Positions 9,013 to 16,999 of a stretch of 64,000 bases of DNA are shown here, in pieces. The position numbers were made by a program, and so were the translations under genes. Origin of the DNA: G963692885 sp964658655 (GTDB lineage Bacteria > Acidobacteriota > Terriglobia > Terriglobales > Acidobacteriaceae); assembly GCA_964658655.1 (NCBI GenBank), contig CAZZZL010000016.1, forward strand, positions 10,444-74,443. The letters run 5' to 3'. How positions within the stretch are numbered: position 1 is the stretch's first letter; each line of letters starts with the position of its first letter. The notes below the pieces were generated by a model. That model had not been told where the DNA came from and searched no databases. It saw only the letters and a program-made list of their open reading frames with translations.

Positions 9013-11496
9013 TCAGAGCCTGGCTCGGCGCAAGCGAAGTGCGTTGCCGATCACCGAGACAGAACTGAAGCTCATGGCCGCTGCAGCAATCATCGGACTT
9101 AAGAGCAAACCAAATGCTGGATAGAGGACTCCTGCCGCCAACGGAACTCCGAGAGCATTGTAGAAAAATGCAAAGAACAGGTTTTCGCGGATGTTATTCA
9201 TCGTCAGGTGGCTGAGTCGGCGGGCCTTCAAGATTCCGCGCAGGTCGCCCTTTACGAGGGTTATCCCGCCGGTCTTCATGGCAACGTCCGTGCCGGTCCC
9301 CATCGCGATCCCGACATGGGCCTGTGCGAGTGCAGGTGCGTCGTTGACCCCATCGCCGGCCATAGCGACGATGGCCCCGCTGGCCTGCAACTTCTTGACG
9401 ACTTCTGCTTTCTTTTCGGGAAGTACATCCGCCTCAAAGTCGATGCCGAGCTTCTTCGCCACGGCCTCCGCCGTCGTGTGGTTGTCGCCAGTCACCATGA
9501 CGACCTTGATACCTTCTTTCTTGAGTTGTTCTATGGCTTCGGCGGTGGTGGATTTGATGGGATCTGCGACGGCGATCAACCCTGCGAATTTGCCGTCCAT
9601 CGCGACGTACATTACGGTCTGACCTTCGGCCTGAAGCGATTCAGCTTTCGCCCGCATCGGCTCCGCAGAGGTTTTGAGGTCCGTCATGAAGGCTGCATTG
9701 CCGATCGCAACCTGCTTGCTATTGAGATTGCCTTTGACGCCCTTGCCCGTAACGGACTCGAAGCCTTCGATCGACCTCAAATCAACGTTGCGTTCCTTGG
9801 CCGCAGCGAGGATAGCGGCGGCTAGCGGATGTTCGCTTGCTTTCTCAAGACTCGCGGCTGCTTGCAGCAATGCGTTTTCGTCAACGCCTTCAACAACGAC
9901 GACGCCCGTGAGCTTCGGCTTACCCTCTGTCAATGTGCCGGTCTTATCGACTACGAGCGTGTTTACCTTTTCTAAGGTTTCGAGGGCTTCAGCATTCCTG
10001 ACGAGAATGCCTTCACCTGCGCCTCGACCAGTCCCCACCATGATGGCCATCGGCGTTGCAAGACCCAGAGCGCAGGGGCAAGCGACGATGAGCACGGCCA
10101 CCGCGTTGATCAGAGCATGAGCGTAATGGGGCTGCGGCCCATACATCGCCCAGACGACAAATGTGATGACCGCCGAGAGCAGGACCGCAGGGACGAAGTA
10201 GGAAGCCACGACATCGGCGAGCCTCTGAATCGGAGCCCGGGTGCGCTGCGCTTCGCTGACCATTTTCACGATTTGTGCGAGCAAAGTATCCGAGCCGATG
10301 CGTTCGGTCTTCATCACGAAGCTGCCAGTCCCATTGATCGTGCCGCCGGTCACTTTGTCGTTGGCATTCTTTTGGACGGGGATTGGTTCACCACTGACCA
10401 TAGACTCGTCTACCGAGCTGCTGCCTTCCAGCACGACACCGTCAATGGGAACCTTTTCGCCGGGCCGGACGCGAAGTTTGTCGTCAACATGGATGGCGTT
10501 CAAGTCAACATCGGCCTCTGAGCCGTCGGGAGCGATACGGCGTGCCGTCTTCGGAGAGAGGCCGAGCAACGCCTTGATTGCGCCACTGGTGGCGCTTCTC
10601 GCTTTCAGTTCCAAGACCTGGCCAAGAAGCACTAAGACCGTGATGACAGCCGCAGCCTCAAAGTAGAGCCCCAGTTGCCCGGACATGTCTCGGAAAGAAG
10701 GGGGAAACAGTTGGGGAAAGACAACAGCAAACAGACTGTAAAGATAGGCTGCGCCAGAGCCAATCGAGATCAAGGTAAACATGTTCAGGTGACGGCTGAT
10801 GATCGAAGCCCAACCGCGCTGGAAGAAGGGCCATCCGCCCCATAAAACAACCGGGCTTGCGACGATCAACTCGGCCCAACCAAGACTTCTACCGGGTAGA
10901 AGATGTTGGATGGGATTGCTTGGCAGCGCGTCGGAGACCATGACAGCGAGCAATGGAACTGTGAGACCGATACCAATCCAGAGGCGTCGGGTCATACTGT
11001 CGAGTTCAGGATTGGCCTCAGCGAGGGTCACCGTCATCGGTTCTAAGGCCATACCGCAGATCGGACAACTTCCTGGTTCGTCGCGAATGATCTGCGGATG
11101 CATGGGGCAGGTGTATTTCGTCTTCGTGACGAGCGGCGCGATGCTCGCAGGTTCTAGTGCCATACCGCACTTGGGGCAGCTTCCTGGGCCGGCCTGATGG
11201 ACCTCAGGGTGCATGGGGCAGGTGTAATCTGCATTTGCCTCGTTATCCCTCGACGGCTCCCTGGTCGGGATTGCCTGAGTCTTCTGAAGATACCTGTCTG
11301 GATCGGCCTGAAATTTCGTTGCACAACCCTTGCTGCAGAAATAAAACTTCTCGCCGCTATGATCCACGGAGATCGCCTTTGCGGGGTCAACCTGCATCCC
11401 GCAAACCGGGTCTTTCAAAAGCTGCTTTGTCGGATCGACCATCGTTGGCATCGTGGAACACCTCACTTCTTCCTTCATTTTCGAGCAGCAGCACAT
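9013..11496 (-). CDS. copA: Copper-type P1B-ATPase with YHS and two heavy-metal-binding domains
   Basis: 827 residues from the ATG at 11496, which has a perfect AAGGAGG five bases upstream. The N-terminus is Cys-rich (MCCCSKMKEEVRC). A YHS domain follows (DPVCGMQVDP to FCSKGCATKF), then two copies of the short metal-binding domain CPMHP...GSCPxCGMALEP. The transporter core has VSGEP (actuator), the intramembrane metal motif CPC in IVACPCALGLATP, DKTGTLT (phosphorylation), SEHPLA (nucleotide domain), GDGVNDAPAL, and a last helix with MSFSSVSV. This is a Cu(I)-exporting inner-membrane ATPase by motif. The gene lies 49 bp downstream of an ECF sigma factor with a Cys-rich tail, likely the same transcription unit or its regulator. 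Silver export is a possible side activity. Confidence 0.92.
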   Translation of the reverse strand: MCCCSKMKEEVRCSTMPTMVDPTKQLLKDPVCGMQVDPAKAISVDHSGEKFYFCSKGCATKFQADPDRYLQKTQAIPTREPSRDNEANADYTCPMHPEVHQAGPGSCPKCGMALEPASIAPLVTKTKYTCPMHPQIIRDEPGSCPICGMALEPMTVTLAEANPELDSMTRRLWIGIGLTVPLLAVMVSDALPSNPIQHLLPGRSLGWAELIVASPVVLWGGWPFFQRGWASIISRHLNMFTLISIGSGAAYLYSLFAVVFPQLFPPSFRDMSGQLGLYFEAAAVITVLVLLGQVLELKARSATSGAIKALLGLSPKTARRIAPDGSEADVDLNAIHVDDKLRVRPGEKVPIDGVVLEGSSSVDESMVSGEPIPVQKNANDKVTGGTINGTGSFVMKTERIGSDTLLAQIVKMVSEAQRTRAPIQRLADVVASYFVPAVLLSAVITFVVWAMYGPQPHYAHALINAVAVLIVACPCALGLATPMAIMVGTGRGAGEGILVRNAEALETLEKVNTLVVDKTGTLTEGKPKLTGVVVVEGVDENALLQAAASLEKASEHPLAAAILAAAKERNVDLRSIEGFESVTGKGVKGNLNSKQVAIGNAAFMTDLKTSAEPMRAKAESLQAEGQTVMYVAMDGKFAGLIAVADPIKSTTAEAIEQLKKEGIKVVMVTGDNHTTAEAVAKKLGIDFEADVLPEKKAEVVKKLQASGAIVAMAGDGVNDAPALAQAHVGIAMGTGTDVAMKTGGITLVKGDLRGILKARRLSHLTMNNIRENLFFAFFYNALGVPLAAGVLYPAFGLLLSPMIAAAAMSFSSVSVIGNALRLRRARL

Positions 11497-11545
11497 ATTG
11501 CCTCCTTGTTCCCCTATTGCTGCTGACGGACGAGGAGAAGAAGTC

Positions 11546-12118
11546 TTACAGTTGGCTCCGACGACAAGTGCAATCAAGGCATCGATGCTCGGCACAGGCC
11601 CCGCAGACCGCGATAAGCTTCTTTGCGACAGCCTTGCGCGCTCGATGCAGGCGTACCGATGCGTTATTCGCGTTCGTCTTTTGAGATTGCGCAAACGATT
11701 CGATGCTCACGCCACCAAGGTCTACCTGTTCGATGGCTTCGCGGTACTCCTCCTTCAGATCGCGAATGACGTCTTCGATGCAGGCACATGCCGTCTCAGC
11801 AAAGTCCAGTTCGAAGCTAACGGGAAGTTCCGCAGTAAAGGTTTCGTGCGCCCTTCTCCGTGCCGAGCTCTTGCGGTAGTGATCCGTCACCGCGTTGCGA
11901 AGGATGCGATAGAACCAAGCCACTGTACTCTCGTGGTCACGGATTTCCGAACCGTGTTCGATCGCTTTGATATATGCCGCCTGAAGTAAGTCTTCCGCGA
12001 CTGCCTTGTCTTCGACACGGAACGTAAGGAAGCTCAAGAACTTCGCATGGTGGCCCATGATGCGGTCTATTGCCTCAGTAGACTCTGATGTCGCGCTTTC
12101 ATGATGTCTGCCCGGCAT
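11546..12118 (-). CDS. ECF sigma factor with Cys-rich C-terminal tail (CorE-like)
   Basis: 190 residues from the ATG at 12118; the alternative is a TTG at 12139. Region 2 is seen at about residues 15-90 (FRVEDKAVAEDLLQAAYIKA, WFYRILRNAV), region 4 at about 110-170 (EEYREAIEQVDLGGVSIESF, ASVRLHRARKAV). The linker carries CAC and the tail carries the pattern C-x2-C-x4-C-x2-C-x-C with a histidine between (CGACAEHRCLDCTC). In the CorE group of Myxococcus xanthus such a tail binds copper and controls sigma activity without an anti-sigma factor. None is seen here either. Its position just upstream of the copper ATPase supports a copper- or metal-responsive role. Direct metal sensing is inferred. 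Confidence 0.85.
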   Translation of the reverse strand: MPGRHHESATSESTEAIDRIMGHHAKFLSFLTFRVEDKAVAEDLLQAAYIKAIEHGSEIRDHESTVAWFYRILRNAVTDHYRKSSARRRAHETFTAELPVSFELDFAETACACIEDVIRDLKEEYREAIEQVDLGGVSIESFAQSQKTNANNASVRLHRARKAVAKKLIAVCGACAEHRCLDCTCRRSQL

Positions 12119-12148
12119 TGCACATCTACCTTTCTGCAATTTGCTCTG

Positions 12149-12335
12149 TCAAGCGTTTTTCAGCTCTTGGGCCGGCCGTTTGACCTCCTCATTCAGCAAC
12201 TTGTCTGGAATCTCTATAACTCGCCTATTCAAGGCGAGTCTGCGTTTCTGCTTCACTGCAAGCATGTCGGTCGGCAAGGCTTTCAAAATGTCCTGCCAGT
12301 CGGGGGGAGGGAAGTGATCGTTTCTTAGTTGGCAT
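12149..12335 (-). pseudogene. Small basic protein of unknown function, apparently frameshifted in a C run
   Basis: An ATG at 12335 with GGAG six bases upstream starts MPTKKRSLPSP but this frame stops after about 36 codons. Removing one base in the CCCTCCCCCC run (about 12300-12307) joins it to a second frame that reads DWQDILKALPTDMLAVKQKR and runs to the stop at 12149, giving a Lys/Arg-rich protein of about 62 residues. I do not recognise the family. It is adjacent to the sigma factor on the same strand. It could be a sequencing error, a real mutation or a chance arrangement. Confidence 0.35.
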
Positions 12336-12970
12336 CGGTGGCTCCTGGCGTTGTGATGCTTGTTCGAGCAAGCGCTCGTCCTAAGTGACCGGGAAAACGT
12401 TTCGAACAAGATCGACCCGTAACGCGTTCCCGGCGTGTTGAGAACATGTCAGCGATCTCATGATTTGGCTCGATGGTCAAGCAGGACGCCTGCATGATGC
12501 TTGTTACGATCTGTTCCACTCCGAGGCCTTCAGAAACTCAATCGCCGTTGCGGGCAGGATGGTATCTGTGGTCATGGGAAGTGCCTCGATGCAATTCATA
12601 CCCCTACCTACCTTTACTGGACAATCGTTTCTTTTTAGAGGCTTCTTGCAAAGTCATTGTTTGGGTGGCCGTCAAGCGCCTCGAAGTAGGAGTCCGTGCT
12701 CTCGCTGCGCACAAATCGTAGCTGCATCAGCTTGCTACCTTTTCCCTACGCTCTACGCCCTTGCGCTTGAACCTAATCCACCAGATTCCTGAGCCTGGAA
12801 ACTTCTCGAAAACTCCCCGCTCTTTTTTTACGAGCTTTCGTGGCACATATAAGCTCCCAGCAACAATTGACTATAGGTACAACGTGGCACCCATGGTGGC
12901 ACCACGCAAGACCTGTGGATTTACGATAGGTGGAACTATACCGTAAGTCGTTGTTGTGATTGAAGGAATC
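12336..12970. other. Gene-poor stretch between sigma-factor region and tRNA-Arg
   Basis: About 635 bases with only short, unconvincing ORFs. One 31-codon leftward ORF (12504-12599) has a purine-rich GGTAGGGG just before its ATG but no recognisable family. Together with the flanking relics this looks like eroded DNA. Confidence 0.3.
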
Positions 12971-13047
12971 TGGTGGCCCCGGACCGACTCGAACGGTCGA
13001 CCTGCGGTTTAGGAAACCGTCGCTCTATCCACCTGAGCTACGGGGCC
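12971..13047 (-). tRNA. tRNA-Arg (anticodon CCT)
   Basis: On the minus strand the sequence folds as a cloverleaf. The acceptor GGCCCCG pairs with CGGGGCC, the D arm has AGCTCAGGTGGATAGAGC, the anticodon loop TTCCTAA gives anticodon CCT, and the T arm is GACCGTTCGAGTCGGTC. The discriminator base A is followed by an encoded CCA at 12971-12973. It reads AGG codons. Degraded gene pieces lie on its downstream flank at 13179-13397, a common situation at tRNA integration targets, though no attachment-site repeat was detected. Confidence 0.95.
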
Positions 13048-13178
13048 ACGCGTCGCAACTGGTGTCGCTGTGTCAGTTTATCGCATGACGGAGCGCAGCC
13101 GCCCAGCGTTCTGCAGCTAGTGAATGTTGCGGTCCAGTGGCTATGAAATGCGACGCGTGTGGAATGATACACCTCCGC

Positions 13179-13397
13179 TCATGGTGGGAGCGTCAGGTGC
13201 GCTGTGAATCCTGCCTGGTCGAGATGGAAATCCTGCAGCGACCATTGGATGCTCATGAAAAAGGGGCCCGACTCGACGTCCTGGTGCTGGTCCGCATCAA
13301 GATTGTTGCCACCGTGCTCGGACAGAGAATTGGCAACGGTCGCGACCAGTCCCTTACGGTCAGGCGCGTGCAGAAGAAGGATTGTGCTTGCGCACAT
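13179..13397 (-). pseudogene. purU: 5' relic of formyltetrahydrofolate deformylase (purU)
   Basis: Seventy-two codons read ILLLHAPDRKGLVATVANSL, then HGGNNLDADQHQDVESGPFF and WSLQDFHLDQAGF. This is the N-terminal ACT domain of PurU, which hydrolyses 10-formyl-tetrahydrofolate to formate and tetrahydrofolate. The intact enzyme has about 280 residues; here the frame ends right after the ACT domain and the catalytic formyltransferase-like domain is absent. The tRNA-Arg gene follows about 130 bp further on. It is probably non-functional, although a stand-alone ACT domain cannot be excluded. No clear ribosome binding site precedes the ATG. Confidence 0.7.
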
Positions 13398-13417
13398 CGG
13401 CGCGCCATTGCCCCTCG

Positions 13418-14488
13418 CTACGCCGTGTAATTGCGACCGAGGCCAAGCGCAGCGAGACCTTTGCGATAGGTGATGGAGCTGCGATCTGCCGGAAAGTGGG
13501 CTTCGGCATGAAGGTCGAGCGGCAGGTCTTCAGGGAACTGCTTCTCTACGATGGCGATGTCTTCGGCAAATACCTGGTGGTTGAATTCAAGCGTGTCTTC
13601 GATGGGCGCGTCCTTGTCGAAGTTGCGACAGATGGGAACGAAGAGGCGTGTTCTCCGGGCCGAGACAGGTGAAGCTGCATTCAGAATGTGAAGCAGGCCG
13701 CCGCCAGGGAACTCGACGGTCAACTTCGCAGTGAACGGATGAAAGACTTCAAACCGCCTGTGCCACTGAAAGCCCGGCGGGTTGAGGTGCTTGAAACCGT
13801 GGGCATAGTTGCTGACCGTGCTGATGTAATCGGCCACGAAGCCTTGCGGCGTCCTGGTGACTCTATAGTCGGGGACGATCGGATTATCCGGCTCGCCGAA
13901 GCTTTCTTTATGGACAAACGCGAAATGACTTACATCGAGAAAGCCTTCCACCTGCCGACCGGCAGCGGCTTCGATCAGGACAGCATCCGGCAGGACCTGT
14001 AGATAATCCGGGTCTTCCCACTCCAGCATGGCAGGGAGAGGAAGCGGACCGTTATCCAGGAGGCGCACCCAGACGAGCCCGTAGCGCTCGCAGGCCTGGT
14101 ACATGTCGAGCTGGAGGCGCGGCGAGATCGCTCCACCAGGATGTGCCGGAATGCAGACGCATCTCCCATCCCGGTCGTATCGCAGACCATGATATCTGCA
14201 GATGATCTCATCGCCTTCGACGTGGCCGAGACTCAAGGGAACGCCGCGGTGATAGCAGATATCCCGGGCTGCGGCTACTGTGCCATCGCAGAGACGGTAG
14301 ACGACGACACGCTCATCAAGCAGTCGCGCTGCGTAAGGCTTGTCTTTGATTTCATGTGAGAAAGCCACGGGATACCAGAAGGGCGCCAGCGCGCGCCAGT
14401 CGCTCTCGGTAAAGGTGCAGCCGCGCGGCACGGGTGATGAGCGGGCGGCAAGCAGATCTTCCGCGGAGATGAGAGCAGGCGCATCCAT
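13418..14488 (-). CDS. Rieske-type (2Fe-2S) aromatic ring-hydroxylating / O-demethylase oxygenase subunit
   Basis: 356 residues from the ATG at 14488; no strong ribosome binding site helps to fix the start. The Rieske cluster ligands are C78-x-H80 and C97-x2-H100 (CYHRG, CRYHG). The mononuclear iron site is suggested by D185-V-S-H188 and H193 (FLDVSHFAFVHKESF), with a later acidic residue as third ligand. Length and layout fit VanA/TsaM-type monooxygenases acting on methoxylated or similar aromatic compounds, or related hydroxylases of larger substrates. No reductase or ferredoxin gene is nearby, so electrons must come from a protein encoded elsewhere. The substrate is unknown. Confidence 0.85.
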   Translation of the reverse strand: MDAPALISAEDLLAARSSPVPRGCTFTESDWRALAPFWYPVAFSHEIKDKPYAARLLDERVVVYRLCDGTVAAARDICYHRGVPLSLGHVEGDEIICRYHGLRYDRDGRCVCIPAHPGGAISPRLQLDMYQACERYGLVWVRLLDNGPLPLPAMLEWEDPDYLQVLPDAVLIEAAAGRQVEGFLDVSHFAFVHKESFGEPDNPIVPDYRVTRTPQGFVADYISTVSNYAHGFKHLNPPGFQWHRRFEVFHPFTAKLTVEFPGGGLLHILNAASPVSARRTRLFVPICRNFDKDAPIEDTLEFNHQVFAEDIAIVEKQFPEDLPLDLHAEAHFPADRSSITYRKGLAALGLGRNYTA

Positions 14489-14629
14489 GCGCCATTATCT
14501 GTCGGGCAGGAGCCGATATCAACGGAAAGCTTCTCTGCTGTCTTTCACTGGGCGGACAGGTTCGATCTGGGAATGAGATACGAACCTGCGCCGCAGTGTT
14601 GCGGAGATGGCCTTGATTGGTCTTCCAAC

Positions 14630-14890
14630 TCAGAAGTCGGACTGTACTTTCAGCTCGATGCAGGTGGCGGATTCGCTGCCCTTGTGTCGTTCGACGCGAA
14701 CGGCGGCCGAAACGATTTGCCTGGCATACTCCACTTCGTCGTCATCATAAATGAGTGCGAAGAGTGGTGTTTCCTTGGGGAGATGGCTGGTGAGTTCGAG
14801 GAAATCCTTCAGCGTAATGGCCTGCGATGCAGATGTAACAGACGCCATTAAATCTAATGGAGCGTCCAGTTGTACTTTGTTGTCAAACAT
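14630..14890 (-). CDS. Small protein of unknown function
   Basis: 86 residues with a perfect AAGGAGAT seven bases before the ATG at 14890, which is the main reason to accept it. It is acidic in the middle (FALIYDDDEVEYARQIV) and begins with a Val/Leu-rich stretch. No signal peptide, membrane segment or cysteine motif is visible. I do not recognise the family. It lies 141 bp upstream of the Rieske oxygenase on the same strand and may be co-transcribed. Confidence 0.65.
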   Translation of the reverse strand: MFDNKVQLDAPLDLMASVTSASQAITLKDFLELTSHLPKETPLFALIYDDDEVEYARQIVSAAVRVERHKGSESATCIELKVQSDF

Positions 14891-15343
14891 GGCTATCTCC
14901 TTTTCGACTTGATATAGACTTTGCGAAAAACGCGATCACATCAAAAGCATGGATCGTTGCCACTCACGCAAGCCTGTACGCAAAGTCAGCGACTTACTGT
15001 GCACTTTTGGTCATCGCTCAGAAAGGCTCCGCGCGGATAGAGCGCGAAAGCCACTGTCTGCGTTGAACCACAATATCTGCGGAGAGGTTGATGCATTCAG
15101 TACAGACGTGGTTCCGAGAAACAGGGAGCGTTGTTGTCAATCCGCAAATTCCTCATTGTCATAAGGTAAAAGCGCCGAACTAAACGCACTGCTGATTCAA
15201 TTCACAAACAACGCTCATCTGGATCAGATTTCTACACGACTTTTCTTATACGCAACAGCATCTGCATATGTAGCGGATTTTGAAACGGAAGTCTCTACTC
15301 TCCGACTCGAGCGCACCCCATGCGTTGAAAAGGAGATTTCCCC
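14891..15343. other. Intergenic region between divergent small genes
   Basis: About 450 bases separate the leftward 86-residue gene from the rightward secreted-peptide gene. They presumably carry both promoters. Short ORFs here lack ribosome binding sites. No RNA structure was recognised. Confidence 0.35.
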
Positions 15344-15550
15344 ATGATGAAAAATGTTGCCCGCCCCTTTACCCTTGCGTTGACCCTTGCCCTGCTTGCA
15401 ATGCCGCTCGGTAAAGCCTTTGCCCAGACCACCCCGACACCCGCAGTCACCGGGACGGACCCGGAGCCACAGTCGAACGTCACCGGGACTGATCCTGAAC
15501 CGCAGGGCGGAATTGTAAAAACAATTCTCGTACTGCTGCATCTGGCATAA
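15344..15550 (+). CDS. Secreted peptide with duplicated VTGTDPEPQ motif
   Basis: 68 residues, ATGATG start with AAGGAGAT seven bases upstream. Residues 1-27 form a clear signal peptide (basic start, LTLALLAMPLG core, AFAQ cleavage site). The mature part is only about 40 residues and contains VTGTDPEPQ twice, seven residues apart, then a short hydrophobic end (IVKTILVLLHLA). No cysteines or lipobox are present. Function is unknown; a membrane-active or signalling peptide are options. A membrane protein starts 53 bp downstream on the same strand, so the two may be co-transcribed. Confidence 0.75.
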   Translation: MMKNVARPFTLALTLALLAMPLGKAFAQTTPTPAVTGTDPEPQSNVTGTDPEPQGGIVKTILVLLHLA

Positions 15551-15602
15551 GATAGGTTGCGGACACAAACTTTCGGCGGCGCCCGCGGAACGGGGAAGAA
15601 AC

Positions 15603-16391
15603 ATGCATCTGGCAGGCATCGATTTCCTGCTGCGGGCGGCCGGCTTCATTGCGCATATCCTGCTTCTCGCCGTGATGTTCATAAGGCGGCGAGTGCAGAC
15701 CTTCCCCATCTTCGCTTCACTGATTGCGACCAATATCATCAGGACGCTGGCCCTCTACCTGATCGTCGTCGACCACGGCACAAATCAAACCTACCTGATT
15801 GCGTATTCCGTATTCGCGGTCTTTGACTTGTTATTGCAACTTGGGGTCGTGTACGAGATGGCGTCGCACGTTTTCCGTCCGGTCGGTCACTGGGCGCCAG
15901 ATGTGCGAGCCAGCTTTCTATTGATGGTTGGCATCAGTCTTGCCGTTGCCGTAGGGCTGACGTATCTGCCGGACAAGCCGCCCGCACAGACCTGGCTGAA
16001 GTCTGAACTGATCCGCGGAAACCTGTTCTCCGCCACACTGATGGGCGAATTGTTCCTCGGCATGGTGGTACTGTCCATTACAGTCGGTCTTCCGTGGAAG
16101 ACACACGTCGCGAGGATCGCCCAGGGGTTTGGCTTTTATTCCCTGGTCTGCATCCTGTCGGCTGCGGGACATACGTACCTTGGCATGGACCATGATGCAC
16201 GTGTGTCTTCGGCGATCTCGTACTTTCGTATCTCGAGCTACCTGGTTACCGTTGGATACTGGGGCGTTACCCTCTGGATGGCCGCGCCGGCTCCCCGGGA
16301 ACTTCCCGAGGAAATGCGGGTTCAACTATTTACCCTGCATCGACGGTTGGAATCTGACCTGGGCCGGATCAGGGCATGGAGGCGACAGTGA
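15603..16391 (+). CDS. Integral membrane protein of unknown function
   Basis: 262 residues, with GGGGAAG before the ATG. About seven hydrophobic segments are visible, spread from residue 8 to residue 225 (for example FIAHILLLAVMF, LIVVDHGTN preceded by a Leu-rich helix, FLLMVGISLAVAVGL, LFLGMVVLSITVGL). A soluble basic tail follows (RRLESDLGRIRAWRR). It overlaps the next gene by 16 bases, which points to translational coupling. I do not recognise a family with known function. Confidence 0.75.
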   Translation: MHLAGIDFLLRAAGFIAHILLLAVMFIRRRVQTFPIFASLIATNIIRTLALYLIVVDHGTNQTYLIAYSVFAVFDLLLQLGVVYEMASHVFRPVGHWAPDVRASFLLMVGISLAVAVGLTYLPDKPPAQTWLKSELIRGNLFSATLMGELFLGMVVLSITVGLPWKTHVARIAQGFGFYSLVCILSAAGHTYLGMDHDARVSSAISYFRISSYLVTVGYWGVTLWMAAPAPRELPEEMRVQLFTLHRRLESDLGRIRAWRRQ

Positions 16392-16978
16392 ATCACCGCG
16401 ACCTTTTATTTTTTATCGCACTCGGCTTGTTTCTCGTCGCCATGTTGGTGGTGGCAGGCTACGCATACGTGCATTCCCGTCGCCGCAGCAGGCGTGTCTA
16501 CGGTGACTGGAAATCCCTGATCGAGCGTTTTACGGTGGTTGACCGGGAAAGTGTTGAACGCATTGCGATGGACTTCATCTCTTGCGCCGGCGCGCCTGAT
16601 GATCTCGAAGCTTCAGTTACCATCGCCAGGAATGAAGAAGAACTTGATCCGGAGTTAATCTGGCCCCTGATTGGTGGACTCGATGGCCTGGAGAAAATGC
16701 AGCGCAATTGCGGAGTGCTGGTCGATATGGCCTTTTATGTTCAGCAGTGGTATCCGGAAGCGCTGGCGGTCGCGGAGCAACTGCGCCTGAATGCGCGGGA
16801 GATCGAGTGGCATGTGGAGCGGCTCAAGGGTGCCGCGCGAACCGGCAAGCTAGAAGCATCCTTCCCGGACTATGCTCAGCGTGCTATCACGACGTATTAC
16901 CTGATGACGCGTCGCGTACTGGCGCTCTTTGAGCAGGGCGAATTTCCCGGCTTGTTTGATCTGCAGCGTGCGCTCTAG
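16376..16978 (+). CDS. Single-span membrane-anchored protein of unknown function
   Basis: 200 residues from the ATG at 16376; a GTG at 16388 is an alternative. One transmembrane helix near residues 10-30 (FFIALGLFLVAMLVVAGYAY) is followed by a basic stop-transfer stretch (HSRRRSRR) and a mostly helical cytoplasmic domain of about 165 residues. The start lies inside the end of the preceding membrane protein, so the two products probably work together. No catalytic motif is recognised. The gene converges on the regulator at 17000. Confidence 0.75.
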   Translation: MEATVNHRDLLFFIALGLFLVAMLVVAGYAYVHSRRRSRRVYGDWKSLIERFTVVDRESVERIAMDFISCAGAPDDLEASVTIARNEEELDPELIWPLIGGLDGLEKMQRNCGVLVDMAFYVQQWYPEALAVAEQLRLNAREIEWHVERLKGAARTGKLEASFPDYAQRAITTYYLMTRRVLALFEQGEFPGLFDLQRAL

Positions 16979-16999
16979 ACCGAAGCGCACTTGTAATTC

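Noticed and set aside
9191..10521. Several plus-strand frames of 130-200 codons
   Set aside because: All are antisense shadows of the copper ATPase, whose motifs are intact.
12504..12599. 31-codon minus-strand ORF with a purine-rich leader
   Set aside because: Too short, no recognisable family, lies in eroded DNA; only noted in the region entry.
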